Counted from the stretch's first letter, positions 26,481 through 36,613 are shown. The stretch is 64,000 nt of DNA from Elizabethkingia miricola (GCF_001675285.1 NZ_LSGQ01000001.1:372001-436000); one strand, 5' to 3'. Numbers and translations are program-made. Notes: generated by a model not told the origin, from the letters alone.

Positions 26481-26517
26481 AAAAAAGCAGCGGGGAGTTT
26501 CTCCCCGCTGCTTTTTT
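26481..26517. terminator. Bidirectional terminator (XRE gene / SPFH-RHH operon)
   Basis: A 17-bp perfect stem AAAAAAGCAGCGGGGAG (26481-26497) pairs with 26501-26517, loop TTT, between convergent genes. Confidence 0.9.
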
Positions 26518-26527
26518 ATACATTAGT

Positions 26528-26710
26528 TTATTTACTATCTAACGGCTTTTCATTGTCCTTTTCCTTCTTTCGCCCGGCTTTTATTAAAGCCTGATGAACT
26601 ACAAATTCAATCTGTCCGTTTACACTCCGAAATTCATCTGAAGCCCATTTTTCAATAAGCTTATAAGTTTCTTCATCAATCCGGAGGACAAAGCTTTTTT
26701 TTGTACTCAA
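26528..26710 (-). CDS. Arc-type ribbon-helix-helix protein
   Basis: A 60-residue protein reading KSFVLRIDEETYKLIEKWA then a second helix IEFVVHQALIKAG: the strand-helix-helix of Arc/MetJ-type DNA-binding dimers, with a charged tail. Translation appears to begin at TTG (26708-26710); no ATG gives a complete domain. It lies 41 bp downstream of the SPFH gene on the same strand, and the two are probably co-transcribed. Confidence 0.8.
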   Translation of the reverse strand: MSTKKSFVLRIDEETYKLIEKWASDEFRSVNGQIEFVVHQALIKAGRKKEKDNEKPLDSK

Positions 26711-26751
26711 AATTTTTATTTTTTCTGTTAAGCTTTCGCTTAGTCTACATT

Positions 26752-27618
26752 CTAATTATACAAAGTACCAGCATTTAGTATAGGCTGTGCAGCCTTTTCC
26801 CCACAAAGTACAACCATAAGATTGCTTACCATAGCAGCTTTTCTTTCGTCATCCAACTCTACTATGTTTTCTTCCGATAGTTTTTTCAGAGCCATATCTA
26901 CCATCCCTACAGCACCTTCTACAATCTTAGCCCTTGCTGCTACAATTGCTGTAGCCTGCTGGCGCTGAAGCATAGCTCCTGCAATTTCAGACGCGTAAGC
27001 CAAGTGGCTGATTCTGGCCTCCTGAATTACAATTCCTGCTTTTGAAAGTCTGTCTGTAAGCTCCTGCTCCAGGATCTGATTAATTTTATCTCCGCCTTCT
27101 CTTAAGGTTATCGGCGCATGATCATCCTCGAGATTATCATAAGGAAAACTCATCGCCAAATGACGAACTGCTGCTTCACTCTGCATTTTTACAAAATCAG
27201 TATAACGCTCCACTTCAAAGGCTGCCTTATAGGTATCCCCTACTTTCCAGACGATAACAACTCCTATCTCAATAGGGTTTCCCATTTTGTCATTTACTTT
27301 CAGTGTTTGTCCCTGAAGATTCTCTGAACGCAGACTCATTCTTTGTGAAGAATAAAGAGGGTTGATAAAGAACAATCCGTTCTCTTTAACAGTTCCTACA
27401 TACTTCCCAAAGAAGTTAAGCACTCTGGAGTGATTAGGCTGGATAATCATAAGACCTTTCATAAAAAATATTGCAAGAATAAAACACAATACCCCTATAA
27501 CGGACAAGAAAGGATTATACTGCATTCCTGTAAAGAAAAGAGTAACAGCACCAAATAGTAATAAAATACTTATAAGTAGTGCCACATAACCAGACATTGG
27601 TTTCAGATTTTTTTCCAT
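26752..27618 (-). CDS. SPFH/prohibitin-domain membrane protein
   Basis: A 288-residue protein with two N-terminal membrane helices (residues ~10-55), then an SPFH domain (FMKGLMIIQPNHSRVLNFFGKYVGTV, LRSENLQGQTLKVNDK) and a C-terminal helical stretch with QRQQATAIVAARAKIVEGAV. Family members form membrane-associated oligomeric scaffolds. It is paired with a downstream RHH protein in the same transcription unit. Confidence 0.88.
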   Translation of the reverse strand: MEKNLKPMSGYVALLISILLLFGAVTLFFTGMQYNPFLSVIGVLCFILAIFFMKGLMIIQPNHSRVLNFFGKYVGTVKENGLFFINPLYSSQRMSLRSENLQGQTLKVNDKMGNPIEIGVVIVWKVGDTYKAAFEVERYTDFVKMQSEAAVRHLAMSFPYDNLEDDHAPITLREGGDKINQILEQELTDRLSKAGIVIQEARISHLAYASEIAGAMLQRQQATAIVAARAKIVEGAVGMVDMALKKLSEENIVELDDERKAAMVSNLMVVLCGEKAAQPILNAGTLYN

Positions 27619-27713
27619 ATTGATATTAATTTGATATCATAAAGATATGAAATTAATGATATAAAAAAGCAATAAATTTATTTCTTATCACGAAAGTCAC
27701 TACAGTTAGAAAT

Positions 27714-27863
27714 ATGAATAAAATCAGGTTAAGCTATTTTAATATGCTACTACTGGGAATATTCCTAATTTTAGATGCGAAAGCACAACCCACTAAAACT
27801 ACTATATATGCGCATAAATCGACTTTTTCTAATTATCCTTACTGCCTATTTAAGTTCTTGTAG
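27714..27863 (+). other. Short ORF with signal peptide overlapping a lipoprotein gene (possible broken gene)
   Basis: An ATG at 27714 opens a 49-codon frame ending at TAG 27861-27863. Its first ~24 residues are a convincing signal peptide (LLLGIFLILDAKAQ), followed by a short polar tail. It overlaps the start of the lipoprotein gene (27808) in another frame. It may be the 5' remnant of an exported-protein gene, or an upstream ORF coupled to the lipoprotein. Confidence 0.4.
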
Positions 27864-28422
27864 CAACAGTGACAACCGAGATGGTGGTGACAACACTAAA
27901 CTGCCAATAACAATAGCAAAAAAAACATACACTTACCAGTTTAATAACAGCTATAAAATTGAAAACGGGGTTTCTTTAAAAGGCCCCAAAGGAACAGAAA
28001 CATCAGTTGATGCAAGTATGTTAAACCAATATTGGTTTTCAGTGGACACTTCGGATGATAAGCTTGTTGTTGATTACAAAAAAGATTCTCTGTTTGTTAT
28101 AAATGGTAAATTGAAACTAGCCTATAAAATTAAAGCAAAACAAGATTCTATATTTCTTGAGGGGACTAAACCAGAATTCTTTGGATTACATACCTCTGAT
28201 AAAACTGGGCTTACTATTTACAAAAGAGTTATAGTCTATCACAGAGCTCCGAGAGAAAATGACAACTCTTCTTTATACAGCAGAAGCGGTCTTAATTTTG
28301 GAAAAACTTCTCAGCAAGAAGTATCAAAAATATCTCCTTTCAAAACTCCTTCAGAGATGGTTTCAGCTCAGGATTTTTTAATATGGGCCAATCTTAGTTA
28401 TTCTTATAAAGAAATCAAGTAA
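27808..28422 (+). CDS. Lipoprotein of unknown function
   Basis: A 204-residue protein. ATG 27808 (MRINRLFLI) is chosen over 27775 because it yields a clean lipoprotein signal with lipobox LSSC. The mature part is rich in Lys, Ser and Asp with beta-type segments (YTYQFNNSYKIENG) and ends in an aromatic helix. No known family. It is followed by a terminator shared with ccsBA. Confidence 0.7.
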   Translation: MRINRLFLIILTAYLSSCSNSDNRDGGDNTKLPITIAKKTYTYQFNNSYKIENGVSLKGPKGTETSVDASMLNQYWFSVDTSDDKLVVDYKKDSLFVINGKLKLAYKIKAKQDSIFLEGTKPEFFGLHTSDKTGLTIYKRVIVYHRAPRENDNSSLYSRSGLNFGKTSQQEVSKISPFKTPSEMVSAQDFLIWANLSYSYKEIK

Positions 28423-28439
28423 GAATATTTACACAAACA

Positions 28440-28467
28440 AAAAAGCCAGGATAATTCCTGGCTTTTT
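28440..28467. terminator. Bidirectional terminator (lipoprotein / ccsBA)
   Basis: Stem AAAAAGCCAGGA (28440-28451) pairs with TCCTGGCTTTTT (28456-28467), 4-nt loop, between convergent genes. Confidence 0.88.
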
Positions 28468-28484
28468 ATTTTATTGTATTCTGA

Positions 28485-31400
28485 TTAAGGTTCAATCTCT
28501 GTTCTTTCCTCTGCTTTCTTCGATTTATTATTAGATGAAGATTTAGCATTGTGGAATTTTTTATACTTAAACCATGCTGCAATACTCAGAGCAAGCATAA
28601 AAGATAAACTCATATATACCCATGCCGGAACCGGAATCGGATCTCCAGCCGCATATGAATGTAATCCTGAAAGATAATAATTAACCCCAAAATAGGTCAT
28701 AATCATAGAACAGAATGAAAACATCGTAACAACATGGAATGTATACCTACCTCTAAGTCCTGGTACTAAACGCATGTGTAATACAAAGGCATAAATAATA
28801 ATAGAAATAAATGCCCATGTTTCTTTAGGATCCCAAGACCAATAACGTCCCCAGCTTTCATTTGCCCAAATACCTCCAAGGAAGTTTCCTACTGTAAGCG
28901 CAAACAAACCAATAGTTAAAGACATTTCACTTACAATGGTCAGTTCCTTAATTGTTTTATCATTATGTTTTTTATAGATATCAGAATTAGCCACAATATA
29001 GAACAACAGTGTAATCATTGCAATAATAGCTGAAAGAGCAAAAAATCCATAACTGGAAGCAATAATAGCCACGTGTACAATTAACCAATAAGATTTAAGT
29101 ACTGGTACCAGAGGGGTAATCTGTGGATCCAGCTGCGCTCCACCATGAGCAAATCCCATCATAATAACAGCTACAAGGAAACCTGCTGCTGGTATAAGTA
29201 CATTGGAATTTCTGTAGAGGATAAGACCTGCTGTAATTCCAACCCATGAGATAAACATAATAGCTTCATAACCACTACTCCAAGGTGCATGTCCGGAAAC
29301 ATACCAACGACCAATAAGACCAAAGAAATGTGCTATATATCCTACAACTCCAATCCAAATGATTACATTTATTACAATTTTCAGAATCTTATTTGGTTTA
29401 AACAAATAAATAAAACCTAATATCAATAATAGTCCTCCGATCATTGTATAGCTAATAAGGAGCTTAAAGAACAGATTCAATCCGTTCATAAATACCTCAA
29501 CATTTACCTTAGTATCTGAAGGCATAATCTTCGATCCCCATTTATGCTGGTAGTCCTGTAATTTTACCAATTCTTTATCCGCAGTAGCCCAATCACCATT
29601 TTTTGTAGCATCTATAACACTTGCAAAATATGGCCCCATAACCTTCTGGGAAGCCTCATCCGGTTCGAATTTATTATCCAACCATGAATGCCATGTATGG
29701 TTATTATCATTTGGCACGGGAACTATACGCATATACTGACCTGAAAGTATACCATTGAAAACCTGTACCAGGTCATTCATTTCAATAACTCCTTTATCAT
29801 ACATACTTTGCTCTACCGGTTTCTTACGGAAAGCAATATTATAATCTTGTTCCAAGACAAAACGAGGCTGTCCTGTAGCAGGATCCATTGGGAAAAGGTT
29901 CAATAATGTTGTATAGCCGTCTTCATTTGCTTTTGTCTTTCTTAATAACTCGCTGCCTCCCTTTGTCGTTACTTTGATAATTGGAACTTGTGTCCACATA
30001 AAAGGATTAGTCGTAATAGACAAGAACCATTGGTTCGCATCCATTCCGTGGAAAGAATCTCTTTTGTACAATTTTCTAAGAACATCTAATGCCAGTGTAT
30101 TAACCGGAACAATACGCCCTTCTATATTTTGTACCAATGCATAACCAAACTTATCTGCATGCTCTTTATTAATATGGGATTCTTTAACCACAGTTTCAGG
30201 GTCCAGTACTTTAGGCTTCATAGGACCGGCTGTCATTCCCCCTTCTACACTCTTAACATTAGGAGCTCCATGGGACTCTTGTCCGTGCATATCGATTTCT
30301 CCTTTGCTGCCATCATAGGTCTGTGCATTTAAAGCACTAAAAGAAAATAATAAAAATGCTACAACAACAGCTTTTTTCTTACTTATATCTTTCAACATTT
30401 TGTTTAACTGCCAGAAACGCGTTCCTTTCCAGAATAATGAAACGAAAAGTCCAAGGAATAGGAAAGTATATCCTACATACGTAATATTAGTTCCCCAGAA
30501 ATCGTGATTTACAGAAAGGTGAGTTCCTTTTCTGTCAGGATCAAATCCTGCCTGGAAGAAACGATAACCTCCATGATTAAGAACATGATTCATATAGATT
30601 TTATATGGTGTCTGTTTTCCGTTTTCTATAATCTGCACATGAGATTCGTATGCAGACGGAGAGTTACTTCCCGGATATGTTTCCATTACAAATTTCTCAA
30701 GCTTTATGGAGAATGGTGTCTGTAAAACTTTAGGACCAAATCCCAACATAATGTTTTTACCATCTACCATAATCTGCTTCGCCATATTAGGATTATTTTT
30801 ATCAACTAATATATCTACAGGCTGCTTTGTTTTAGGACCTTCAACCATTAATCTCAGAAGATCCGGCGTAGCGGCATCTTTTTTCACATCACCTTCATAC
30901 TCTATAAGCTTCCCTTTTTTCACGCCTTCAGGTACAACTAGCTTCAGATCACCAATTGTATATAAACTTCTTAGCTTTAAGGAGTCCAGCGCATCTTTTT
31001 TTGCAACACCTGTTTTCTGTGTTGCCATCGTCATATACTGAGCATCGGATGGAGATTTGATCTGAAGGAATCCATTTTCATCGTGAATCTCTACAGCACC
31101 CTCAATTTTACGGTTATAGGCAACCAACATACCGTTTACGCTCTTTGCCTCACCTGGTGCGATGAATATATTTTCTCTCCCCTGATCGTTTGTGGAAACC
31201 AGATGAAGATAATTTTTTCCGCCCTCAGAAACTACTAATGAATCTTTCTTTCTCTGGATGTAGTCCAGCGTTTTCACTGCAAACTTTTCACCTCTGAAAT
31301 CATAGGTAGCATTAAAATCATGATGCAATGGAGACATGATATAAGGTACATCCTCATAATTCAGGATATCACCTTTATCTTCTATTTGTATTTTGAAATA

Positions 31401-31760
31401 TTGTTTTTCACTAACGATCTGGTTAGAAGTTTCACCTTCACGAATCAGCATCATTCCTTCAAAACTGATATAACGTGTAATAGCTCCACCGATAAAGATC
31501 AGAATAAAAGCTAAGTGAAAAACTAATAGTGGCCACTTCTCTTTTCTGAGAAGTCTGTATCGTTGAATATTTCCGATAAAATTAATGATGAGAAGCAACA
31601 TCACCAGCTCAAACCATTTGGCATTATAAATCAAAGCCTTAGCTGCGGGTGTCCCGTGATCATTCTCTATAAACGTAGCTACTGCCATCGAGATGGCATA
31701 AACCAGTAACAATACGGCCATTGTCCTGGTAGAAATAAGTATATCCTGTAATTTCTTCAT
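28485..31760 (-). CDS. ccsA: Fused cytochrome c synthase CcsBA (system II)
   Basis: A 1091-residue inner-membrane protein that exports haem and attaches it to c-type cytochromes. The N-terminal ~460 residues resemble ResB/CcsB (three to four helices and a large periplasmic domain). A second periplasmic region (~residues 480-770) is followed by a CcsA/ResC-type helix bundle with the tryptophan-rich haem-handling motif WGRYWSWDPKETW near residue 970 and His residues in FAHGGAQ and IVHVAII. The minus-strand -7 box TAATTTTG is at 31787-31794. It supplies the maturation needed by CcoO and CcoP encoded close by. Confidence 0.93.
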   Translation of the reverse strand: MKKLQDILISTRTMAVLLLVYAISMAVATFIENDHGTPAAKALIYNAKWFELVMLLLIINFIGNIQRYRLLRKEKWPLLVFHLAFILIFIGGAITRYISFEGMMLIREGETSNQIVSEKQYFKIQIEDKGDILNYEDVPYIMSPLHHDFNATYDFRGEKFAVKTLDYIQRKKDSLVVSEGGKNYLHLVSTNDQGRENIFIAPGEAKSVNGMLVAYNRKIEGAVEIHDENGFLQIKSPSDAQYMTMATQKTGVAKKDALDSLKLRSLYTIGDLKLVVPEGVKKGKLIEYEGDVKKDAATPDLLRLMVEGPKTKQPVDILVDKNNPNMAKQIMVDGKNIMLGFGPKVLQTPFSIKLEKFVMETYPGSNSPSAYESHVQIIENGKQTPYKIYMNHVLNHGGYRFFQAGFDPDRKGTHLSVNHDFWGTNITYVGYTFLFLGLFVSLFWKGTRFWQLNKMLKDISKKKAVVVAFLLFSFSALNAQTYDGSKGEIDMHGQESHGAPNVKSVEGGMTAGPMKPKVLDPETVVKESHINKEHADKFGYALVQNIEGRIVPVNTLALDVLRKLYKRDSFHGMDANQWFLSITTNPFMWTQVPIIKVTTKGGSELLRKTKANEDGYTTLLNLFPMDPATGQPRFVLEQDYNIAFRKKPVEQSMYDKGVIEMNDLVQVFNGILSGQYMRIVPVPNDNNHTWHSWLDNKFEPDEASQKVMGPYFASVIDATKNGDWATADKELVKLQDYQHKWGSKIMPSDTKVNVEVFMNGLNLFFKLLISYTMIGGLLLILGFIYLFKPNKILKIVINVIIWIGVVGYIAHFFGLIGRWYVSGHAPWSSGYEAIMFISWVGITAGLILYRNSNVLIPAAGFLVAVIMMGFAHGGAQLDPQITPLVPVLKSYWLIVHVAIIASSYGFFALSAIIAMITLLFYIVANSDIYKKHNDKTIKELTIVSEMSLTIGLFALTVGNFLGGIWANESWGRYWSWDPKETWAFISIIIYAFVLHMRLVPGLRGRYTFHVVTMFSFCSMIMTYFGVNYYLSGLHSYAAGDPIPVPAWVYMSLSFMLALSIAAWFKYKKFHNAKSSSNNKSKKAEERTEIEP

Positions 31761-31921
31761 TATGGGTACTCTAAAAACACATCCGGCAAAATTACACCAA
31801 AAAAACTATTATAAGCCAACATGGAGAAAAATCATGTCTATCGTTTTTCACTATATTTTCTATTACCCAAAGGCACTCTTTTTACAATCAAAACAACATT
31901 AGTTTTTTTGCTATTTTATTC

Positions 31922-31929
31922 TAAATTTG
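31922..31929 (+). promoter_or_regulatory. -7 box upstream of ftsK
   Basis: TAAATTTG matches TANNTTTG and lies 28 bp before the ATG. The -33 element is weak (TTA at 31899-31901). Confidence 0.45.
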
Positions 31930-31957
31930 CAAAGACCTTATATAACACAGAAAAAGA

Positions 31958-34432
31958 ATGAATCAAAAGCCAGAAGTTGCTAAGACTAAGACCATTTCGA
32001 AATTAAGAATTATCTCCGGCGTAACATTCGTTTTCCTTTCCATAGTGCTTACACTCTCTTTCATTTCTTATCTTATGAAGTGGAAAGCCGACCAAAGCCA
32101 GGCAGGGACAATGCTAGACAAGTCTATTAAATCTTCCAATATATTTGGAAAGATTGGTGACTGGCTGGGCAATTTTTTCATTTTTGAATCTATCGGAATA
32201 GCAGGTTTCATTGTTGCCTTCTTATTATTTGTTTTCGGAACGCTGATTCTGAAAAAGAATTATTTCAAACCATGGAAAACCATCTCTCATAGTCTGTTTT
32301 TCATCTGTTGGCTGCCAATTTTCATGGGTGTTATTACAAAAGGTCAGGGTGTATTATCTGGTGTATATGGTTTCCAGATTATGGATTACCTAAATGCTAT
32401 TATTGGAACATTCGGATTATGGATGATACTTCTTCTAAGTATTGGGCTATATTTCGTTTTAGAGTTCAATCTGCGTCCGTCCAACATCAAAGCTAAAATG
32501 GATGAACTAAATGAAAATACTTTAGGGAAATTCAAAAACAAGGTTTCGACAATGGATGATGATTCTGACAACAATGAAGAAGAAGAGCTTCCGGTTGTAG
32601 ATGAAACGCCAAAAGAAGTAAACCTTACACAGTCTAAAAGACCTTCTCCATTTGATAAAAAAGCTGAAGAGGCAGAAAATAAAATTGTAGTTACAGAAGA
32701 ACTTCCTAAAGCGGAACCTGTTCATATACCTACTCCACCTCCTATTATAGAGACCCCTAATCATACTACCACTCCAGTACCAACTGTTACAAGTAATGAA
32801 GTTCCCGCTCATAAAGTGACAAGCACACCTGACATTGCTTTTACAGTAGAGCAAAAGGAGGAAGAAGTTATAGTTCTGGACGAGGCGGATAAAAAATCTC
32901 AGAATTTGGTAGATCAGCACGGACTTTACGATCATAAATTAGACCTTGCCAAGTTCCAGATGCCTTCTGTTTCTCTTTTAAAAGATTATGGTAACGAGAA
33001 TATTAACATTAATCAGGACGAACTTGAAGAAAATAAAAACCGTATTGTCGGGCTTCTTAAAAACTTCAACGTAGGTATTACCGAAATAAAAGCAACGATA
33101 GGTCCTACTGTTACACTTTATGAAATTGTACCTGAAGCGGGTATTCGTGTAGCACAGATTAAAAAACTTCAGGACGATATAGCACTTAATCTTTCTGCCT
33201 TAGGTATCAGAATTATTGCACCAATGCCGGGGAAAGGTACTATTGGTATCGAAGTACCTAACCAGACCCCGTCTATGGTAAGTATGCGTTCGGTAATAGC
33301 TTCACCAAAATTCCAGAATACTGACATGGATCTCCCGGTTGTATTTGGTAAAACAATTTCCAACGAGATCTTTATGGCCGATCTGGCAAAAATGCCACAC
33401 TTACTAATGGCCGGAGCAACGGGACAAGGTAAATCGGTAGGTATCAATGCTATTCTTACATCACTTATTTACAAAAAACACCCTAGCGAATTAAAGTTCG
33501 TAATGGTTGACCCTAAGAAAGTTGAACTTTCTTTATACTCAAAAATAGAAAGACACTATTTAGCAAAATTACCAGATGGTGGCGATGCTATTATTACAGA
33601 TAATGCAAAAGTTATCAATACACTGAATTCTCTTTGTATTGAAATGGACAATCGTTATGAATTGCTGAAGAATGCTTTCTGTAAAAATATTAAAGAGTAC
33701 AACAAGAAATTTACGGAAAGAAAATTAAACCCTGAAAACGGACACCGATACCTTCCTTATATTGTATTGGTTGTGGATGAATTTGCAGACCTTATTATGA
33801 CTGCCGGAAAAGAGGTAGAAATGCCAATTGCCCGTCTGGCGCAGCTTGCCCGTGCTATTGGTATACATCTTATTGTAGCAACGCAGAGACCATCGGTAAA
33901 CGTTATTACAGGTATGATCAAAGCCAACTTCCCTGCCCGCGCTGCCTTCAGAGTAATTTCCGGAGTTGACTCCAGAACAATTCTGGATACACCGGGAGCT
34001 GAGCAGTTAGTAGGAAAAGGAGATATGCTTTACTTTAATGGAAATGATCTTATCCGTCTGCAGTGTGCATTCGTGGATACTCCTGAGGTAGAAAAAATCG
34101 CAGAATTCATCGGAGAGCAAAAAGGCTATCCGGAAGCATACCAGCTACCTGAATATTCAGGAGATGAATCTATTGTTTCTGTCGGAAGTTTTGATCCTAA
34201 TGAAAAAGATGTTCTTTTTGATGAGGCTGCCAAGATTGTAGTTTCCACACAACAAGGATCAACATCTATGTTGCAGCGTCAGCTGAAACTGGGGTATAAT
34301 CGCGCCGGAAGAATCATGGATCAGTTAGAAGCCTCAGGTATTGTCGGAAGCTTCAACGGAGCTAAAGCCCGGGAAGTATTGATTACAGATCTGCATTCTT
34401 TGGAACAGTTTTTGGAAGAATTGCGCAAATAA
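31958..34432 (+). CDS. ftsK: DNA translocase FtsK
   Basis: A septal DNA pump that resolves chromosome dimers during division. The 824-residue protein has four N-terminal membrane helices (residues ~20-175), an acidic/proline-rich linker (~190-310), then the RecA-like motor with Walker A GATGQGKS near residue 486 and Walker B YIVLVVDEFADL. The C-terminal gamma winged-helix domain is present (QQGSTSMLQRQLKLGYNRAGRIMDQLE). It is followed by lolA after 18 bp, an arrangement common in Bacteroidota. Confidence 0.96.
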   Translation: MNQKPEVAKTKTISKLRIISGVTFVFLSIVLTLSFISYLMKWKADQSQAGTMLDKSIKSSNIFGKIGDWLGNFFIFESIGIAGFIVAFLLFVFGTLILKKNYFKPWKTISHSLFFICWLPIFMGVITKGQGVLSGVYGFQIMDYLNAIIGTFGLWMILLLSIGLYFVLEFNLRPSNIKAKMDELNENTLGKFKNKVSTMDDDSDNNEEEELPVVDETPKEVNLTQSKRPSPFDKKAEEAENKIVVTEELPKAEPVHIPTPPPIIETPNHTTTPVPTVTSNEVPAHKVTSTPDIAFTVEQKEEEVIVLDEADKKSQNLVDQHGLYDHKLDLAKFQMPSVSLLKDYGNENININQDELEENKNRIVGLLKNFNVGITEIKATIGPTVTLYEIVPEAGIRVAQIKKLQDDIALNLSALGIRIIAPMPGKGTIGIEVPNQTPSMVSMRSVIASPKFQNTDMDLPVVFGKTISNEIFMADLAKMPHLLMAGATGQGKSVGINAILTSLIYKKHPSELKFVMVDPKKVELSLYSKIERHYLAKLPDGGDAIITDNAKVINTLNSLCIEMDNRYELLKNAFCKNIKEYNKKFTERKLNPENGHRYLPYIVLVVDEFADLIMTAGKEVEMPIARLAQLARAIGIHLIVATQRPSVNVITGMIKANFPARAAFRVISGVDSRTILDTPGAEQLVGKGDMLYFNGNDLIRLQCAFVDTPEVEKIAEFIGEQKGYPEAYQLPEYSGDESIVSVGSFDPNEKDVLFDEAAKIVVSTQQGSTSMLQRQLKLGYNRAGRIMDQLEASGIVGSFNGAKAREVLITDLHSLEQFLEELRK

Positions 34433-34450
34433 TCTAAAAAAAACAAAAAG

Positions 34451-35092
34451 ATGAAAAACCTTATAAAGAAATTATCTGTCGGAATTTTTGCTGTGGCCTT
34501 TACTATGGGTTTTGGACAAAAAATAGATGCTAATGCAAAAACGATTTTAGACGGCGTTTCTACGAACTACAAATCGAAAAAGAATAATTATTTCAAATTT
34601 GTTTACCGTAACGGAAGTGGTACAGCCGGAAAAGCAGTTACTGGTATTTTCTATTCAGCGGGAAATAAGTACAAGCTGAATATTATGGGTACAGAACAAA
34701 TCTTTGATGGTAATAAAGTATACAGTATTAGTGGCGATGATAAGGAAGTTACTATTGCAAAACCTACAGGTAGTGAAACGATGTTCTCCCCTCTTAATTA
34801 TATTGACTCTTATAAAAACGGATATACAGTAGAGTACATGGGCAAGAAAAACGTTGGCGGAACCAATGCTGATTATATAAAAATGACTCCGGTCTCAAAT
34901 AATGGGATAAAATATGTAAATTTGTTCGTCAATTCAGCTAAGAAACAATTGGTGAAATTAGAACAGTTTTCGGAGAACAATGAAGTTGCGGTAATTGAGA
35001 TTTCAAAATATATAGAAAATCAAAACCTTTCTCCTTCAGTTTTCACTTTCAATAAAGCCAATTATAAAAATTATCTGATTACAGAATTGTAG
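34451..35092 (+). CDS. lolA: Periplasmic lipoprotein carrier LolA-like
   Basis: A 213-residue exported protein (signal peptide ending GFGQ, residue ~23) with the LolA pattern: DANAKTILDGVSTNYKS at the start, an antiparallel beta sheet with YKLNIMGTEQIFDGNKVYSIS, and NLSPSVFTFN near the C-terminus. It carries lipoproteins across the periplasm. It sits 18 bp after ftsK and 63 bp before lptG. Confidence 0.9.
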   Translation: MKNLIKKLSVGIFAVAFTMGFGQKIDANAKTILDGVSTNYKSKKNNYFKFVYRNGSGTAGKAVTGIFYSAGNKYKLNIMGTEQIFDGNKVYSISGDDKEVTIAKPTGSETMFSPLNYIDSYKNGYTVEYMGKKNVGGTNADYIKMTPVSNNGIKYVNLFVNSAKKQLVKLEQFSENNEVAVIEISKYIENQNLSPSVFTFNKANYKNYLITEL

Positions 35093-35116
35093 TTATAATA
35101 AAATAAGCAAAGCATA

Positions 35117-35144
35117 AAAAAGTCACACAAAGATGTGGCTTTTT
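35117..35144 (+). terminator. Terminator between lolA and lptG
   Basis: Stem AAAAAGTCACA (35117-35127) pairs with TGTGGCTTTTT (35134-35144), one G-U pair. The longest lptG frame starts inside it, which argues for the later start. Confidence 0.7.
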
Positions 35145-35155
35145 ATATAGAATAT

Positions 35156-36613
35156 ATGATAAAAAAGCTTGACCAATACATTATAAAGACCTTTTTCGGT
35201 CCTTTCCTGTTTATCTTCAGTGTCCTTTGTTTCATCTTCATTGTAAACATTATCTGGACACAGATGGGGCAGTTGGCCGGTAAAGGATTAAGTGCCTGGG
35301 AAATTTCAAAACTGCTTTTTTACATGGGGGTTACCGTTGTAAAAATGGTACTTCCACTGACTATTCTGCTTGCAGCTATCATGACTTTTGGAGACTTTGG
35401 GGAGCGATATGAACTGGCCGCCATGAAGTCTGCAGGGATATCATTACTCCGTGTAATGAGACCTTTGCTCATTATGGTTATTTTACTTTCCGTACTCCTC
35501 TACTTTTTCTCCAACAATATTATTCCGGACTTTCAGCGTAAAGCAAAAAATATGCTTTATAATATTGCGTCGTCTCGTCCTGCATTAAACTTTACGCCCG
35601 GGCAGTTTATCGATACGGTACCGGGAATGACGATAAAATTTGATGAAATAAAGGGTGAAAACGGAGAAAATGTAACCGGTGTATTTATCCACAAAGTAGC
35701 CAATTCATACGAGGACAATCAAACAGTAGTTGCCAAGAACGGAAAATTCGTTCAGGCCGTGGATAAACACTATTTAAAGCTTATCTTGTATAATGGATAT
35801 ATTTTCCAGGATCAGATTGCCAATAAAGATTTTAAAGAAAGAGAAAAGCAGGCTAATCAAGCCATAAAGTTTGATTCACTTGTACAACACTTTGACGTTT
35901 CTTTACTTTTAAATAAAGCCCTGGAAGAGCAAAATATTACAGACGATTATCAGTTCCAGACTTATAATCAGATTGCCAAAACATTAAAAAAGAAAAGAAA
36001 GGATGATAAAGATGCTTTCAATACAATTTCTCAGGATATTGTAAGTCAGCAAAATGGTTATGTATCCTATATCGATAAGATTAAGACAGATAAAAAGCTG
36101 ATTAAACAACCTTTTAAACTTGACTCTCTGAAGGGAGATAAAAAAATGGAAGCGTTGTATTATGCCCATAATAAATTACAGGCTGCGAAAAGCGCTTATC
36201 AGATGAAAAATGACCAGATTATAGATATTATTAAATACTATACCAAGGTCGTAATGTACCAGCAGCGTATTATTTCATATTCTTTCACCTGTGTAATTTT
36301 CTTCCTGATTGGTGCGTCCCTTGGATCTATCATCAGAAAAGGAGGAATGGGTCTCCCTGTAATTATAGCCATTGTGATATTCATCTTATTCTATGTTATC
36401 AACCTAATGACAGAAAACATAGCATGGAAGGGAGAAATGAATCCATATTTGGCTACATGGCTGCCCAACATGATCTTACTTCCGTTCGGGGTATGGATGA
36501 CTTATAAAGCTCTAACAGACTCTCAGCTGTTCGATGCCGAAAAGTATAAAGCCTTTTTCAAGCCAATCATTAACCGTTTTTCCAAACCAAAAGAGCATCA
36601 GCGCTATCAATAA
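35156..36613 (+). CDS. lptG: LptF/LptG-family LPS export permease
   Basis: An inner-membrane permease of the LptB2FG lipopolysaccharide exporter. With ATG 35156 it has 485 residues: three helices up to ~residue 115 (LDQYIIKTFFGPFLFIF; MTFGDFGERYELAAMKSAGISLLRVMRP, the coupling-helix region), a periplasmic jelly-roll domain (~130-370) and three C-terminal helices (GASLGSIIRKGGMGLPVIIA). F and G are hard to separate by sequence; only one copy is in the window. Confidence 0.88.
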   Translation: MIKKLDQYIIKTFFGPFLFIFSVLCFIFIVNIIWTQMGQLAGKGLSAWEISKLLFYMGVTVVKMVLPLTILLAAIMTFGDFGERYELAAMKSAGISLLRVMRPLLIMVILLSVLLYFFSNNIIPDFQRKAKNMLYNIASSRPALNFTPGQFIDTVPGMTIKFDEIKGENGENVTGVFIHKVANSYEDNQTVVAKNGKFVQAVDKHYLKLILYNGYIFQDQIANKDFKEREKQANQAIKFDSLVQHFDVSLLLNKALEEQNITDDYQFQTYNQIAKTLKKKRKDDKDAFNTISQDIVSQQNGYVSYIDKIKTDKKLIKQPFKLDSLKGDKKMEALYYAHNKLQAAKSAYQMKNDQIIDIIKYYTKVVMYQQRIISYSFTCVIFFLIGASLGSIIRKGGMGLPVIIAIVIFILFYVINLMTENIAWKGEMNPYLATWLPNMILLPFGVWMTYKALTDSQLFDAEKYKAFFKPIINRFSKPKEHQRYQ

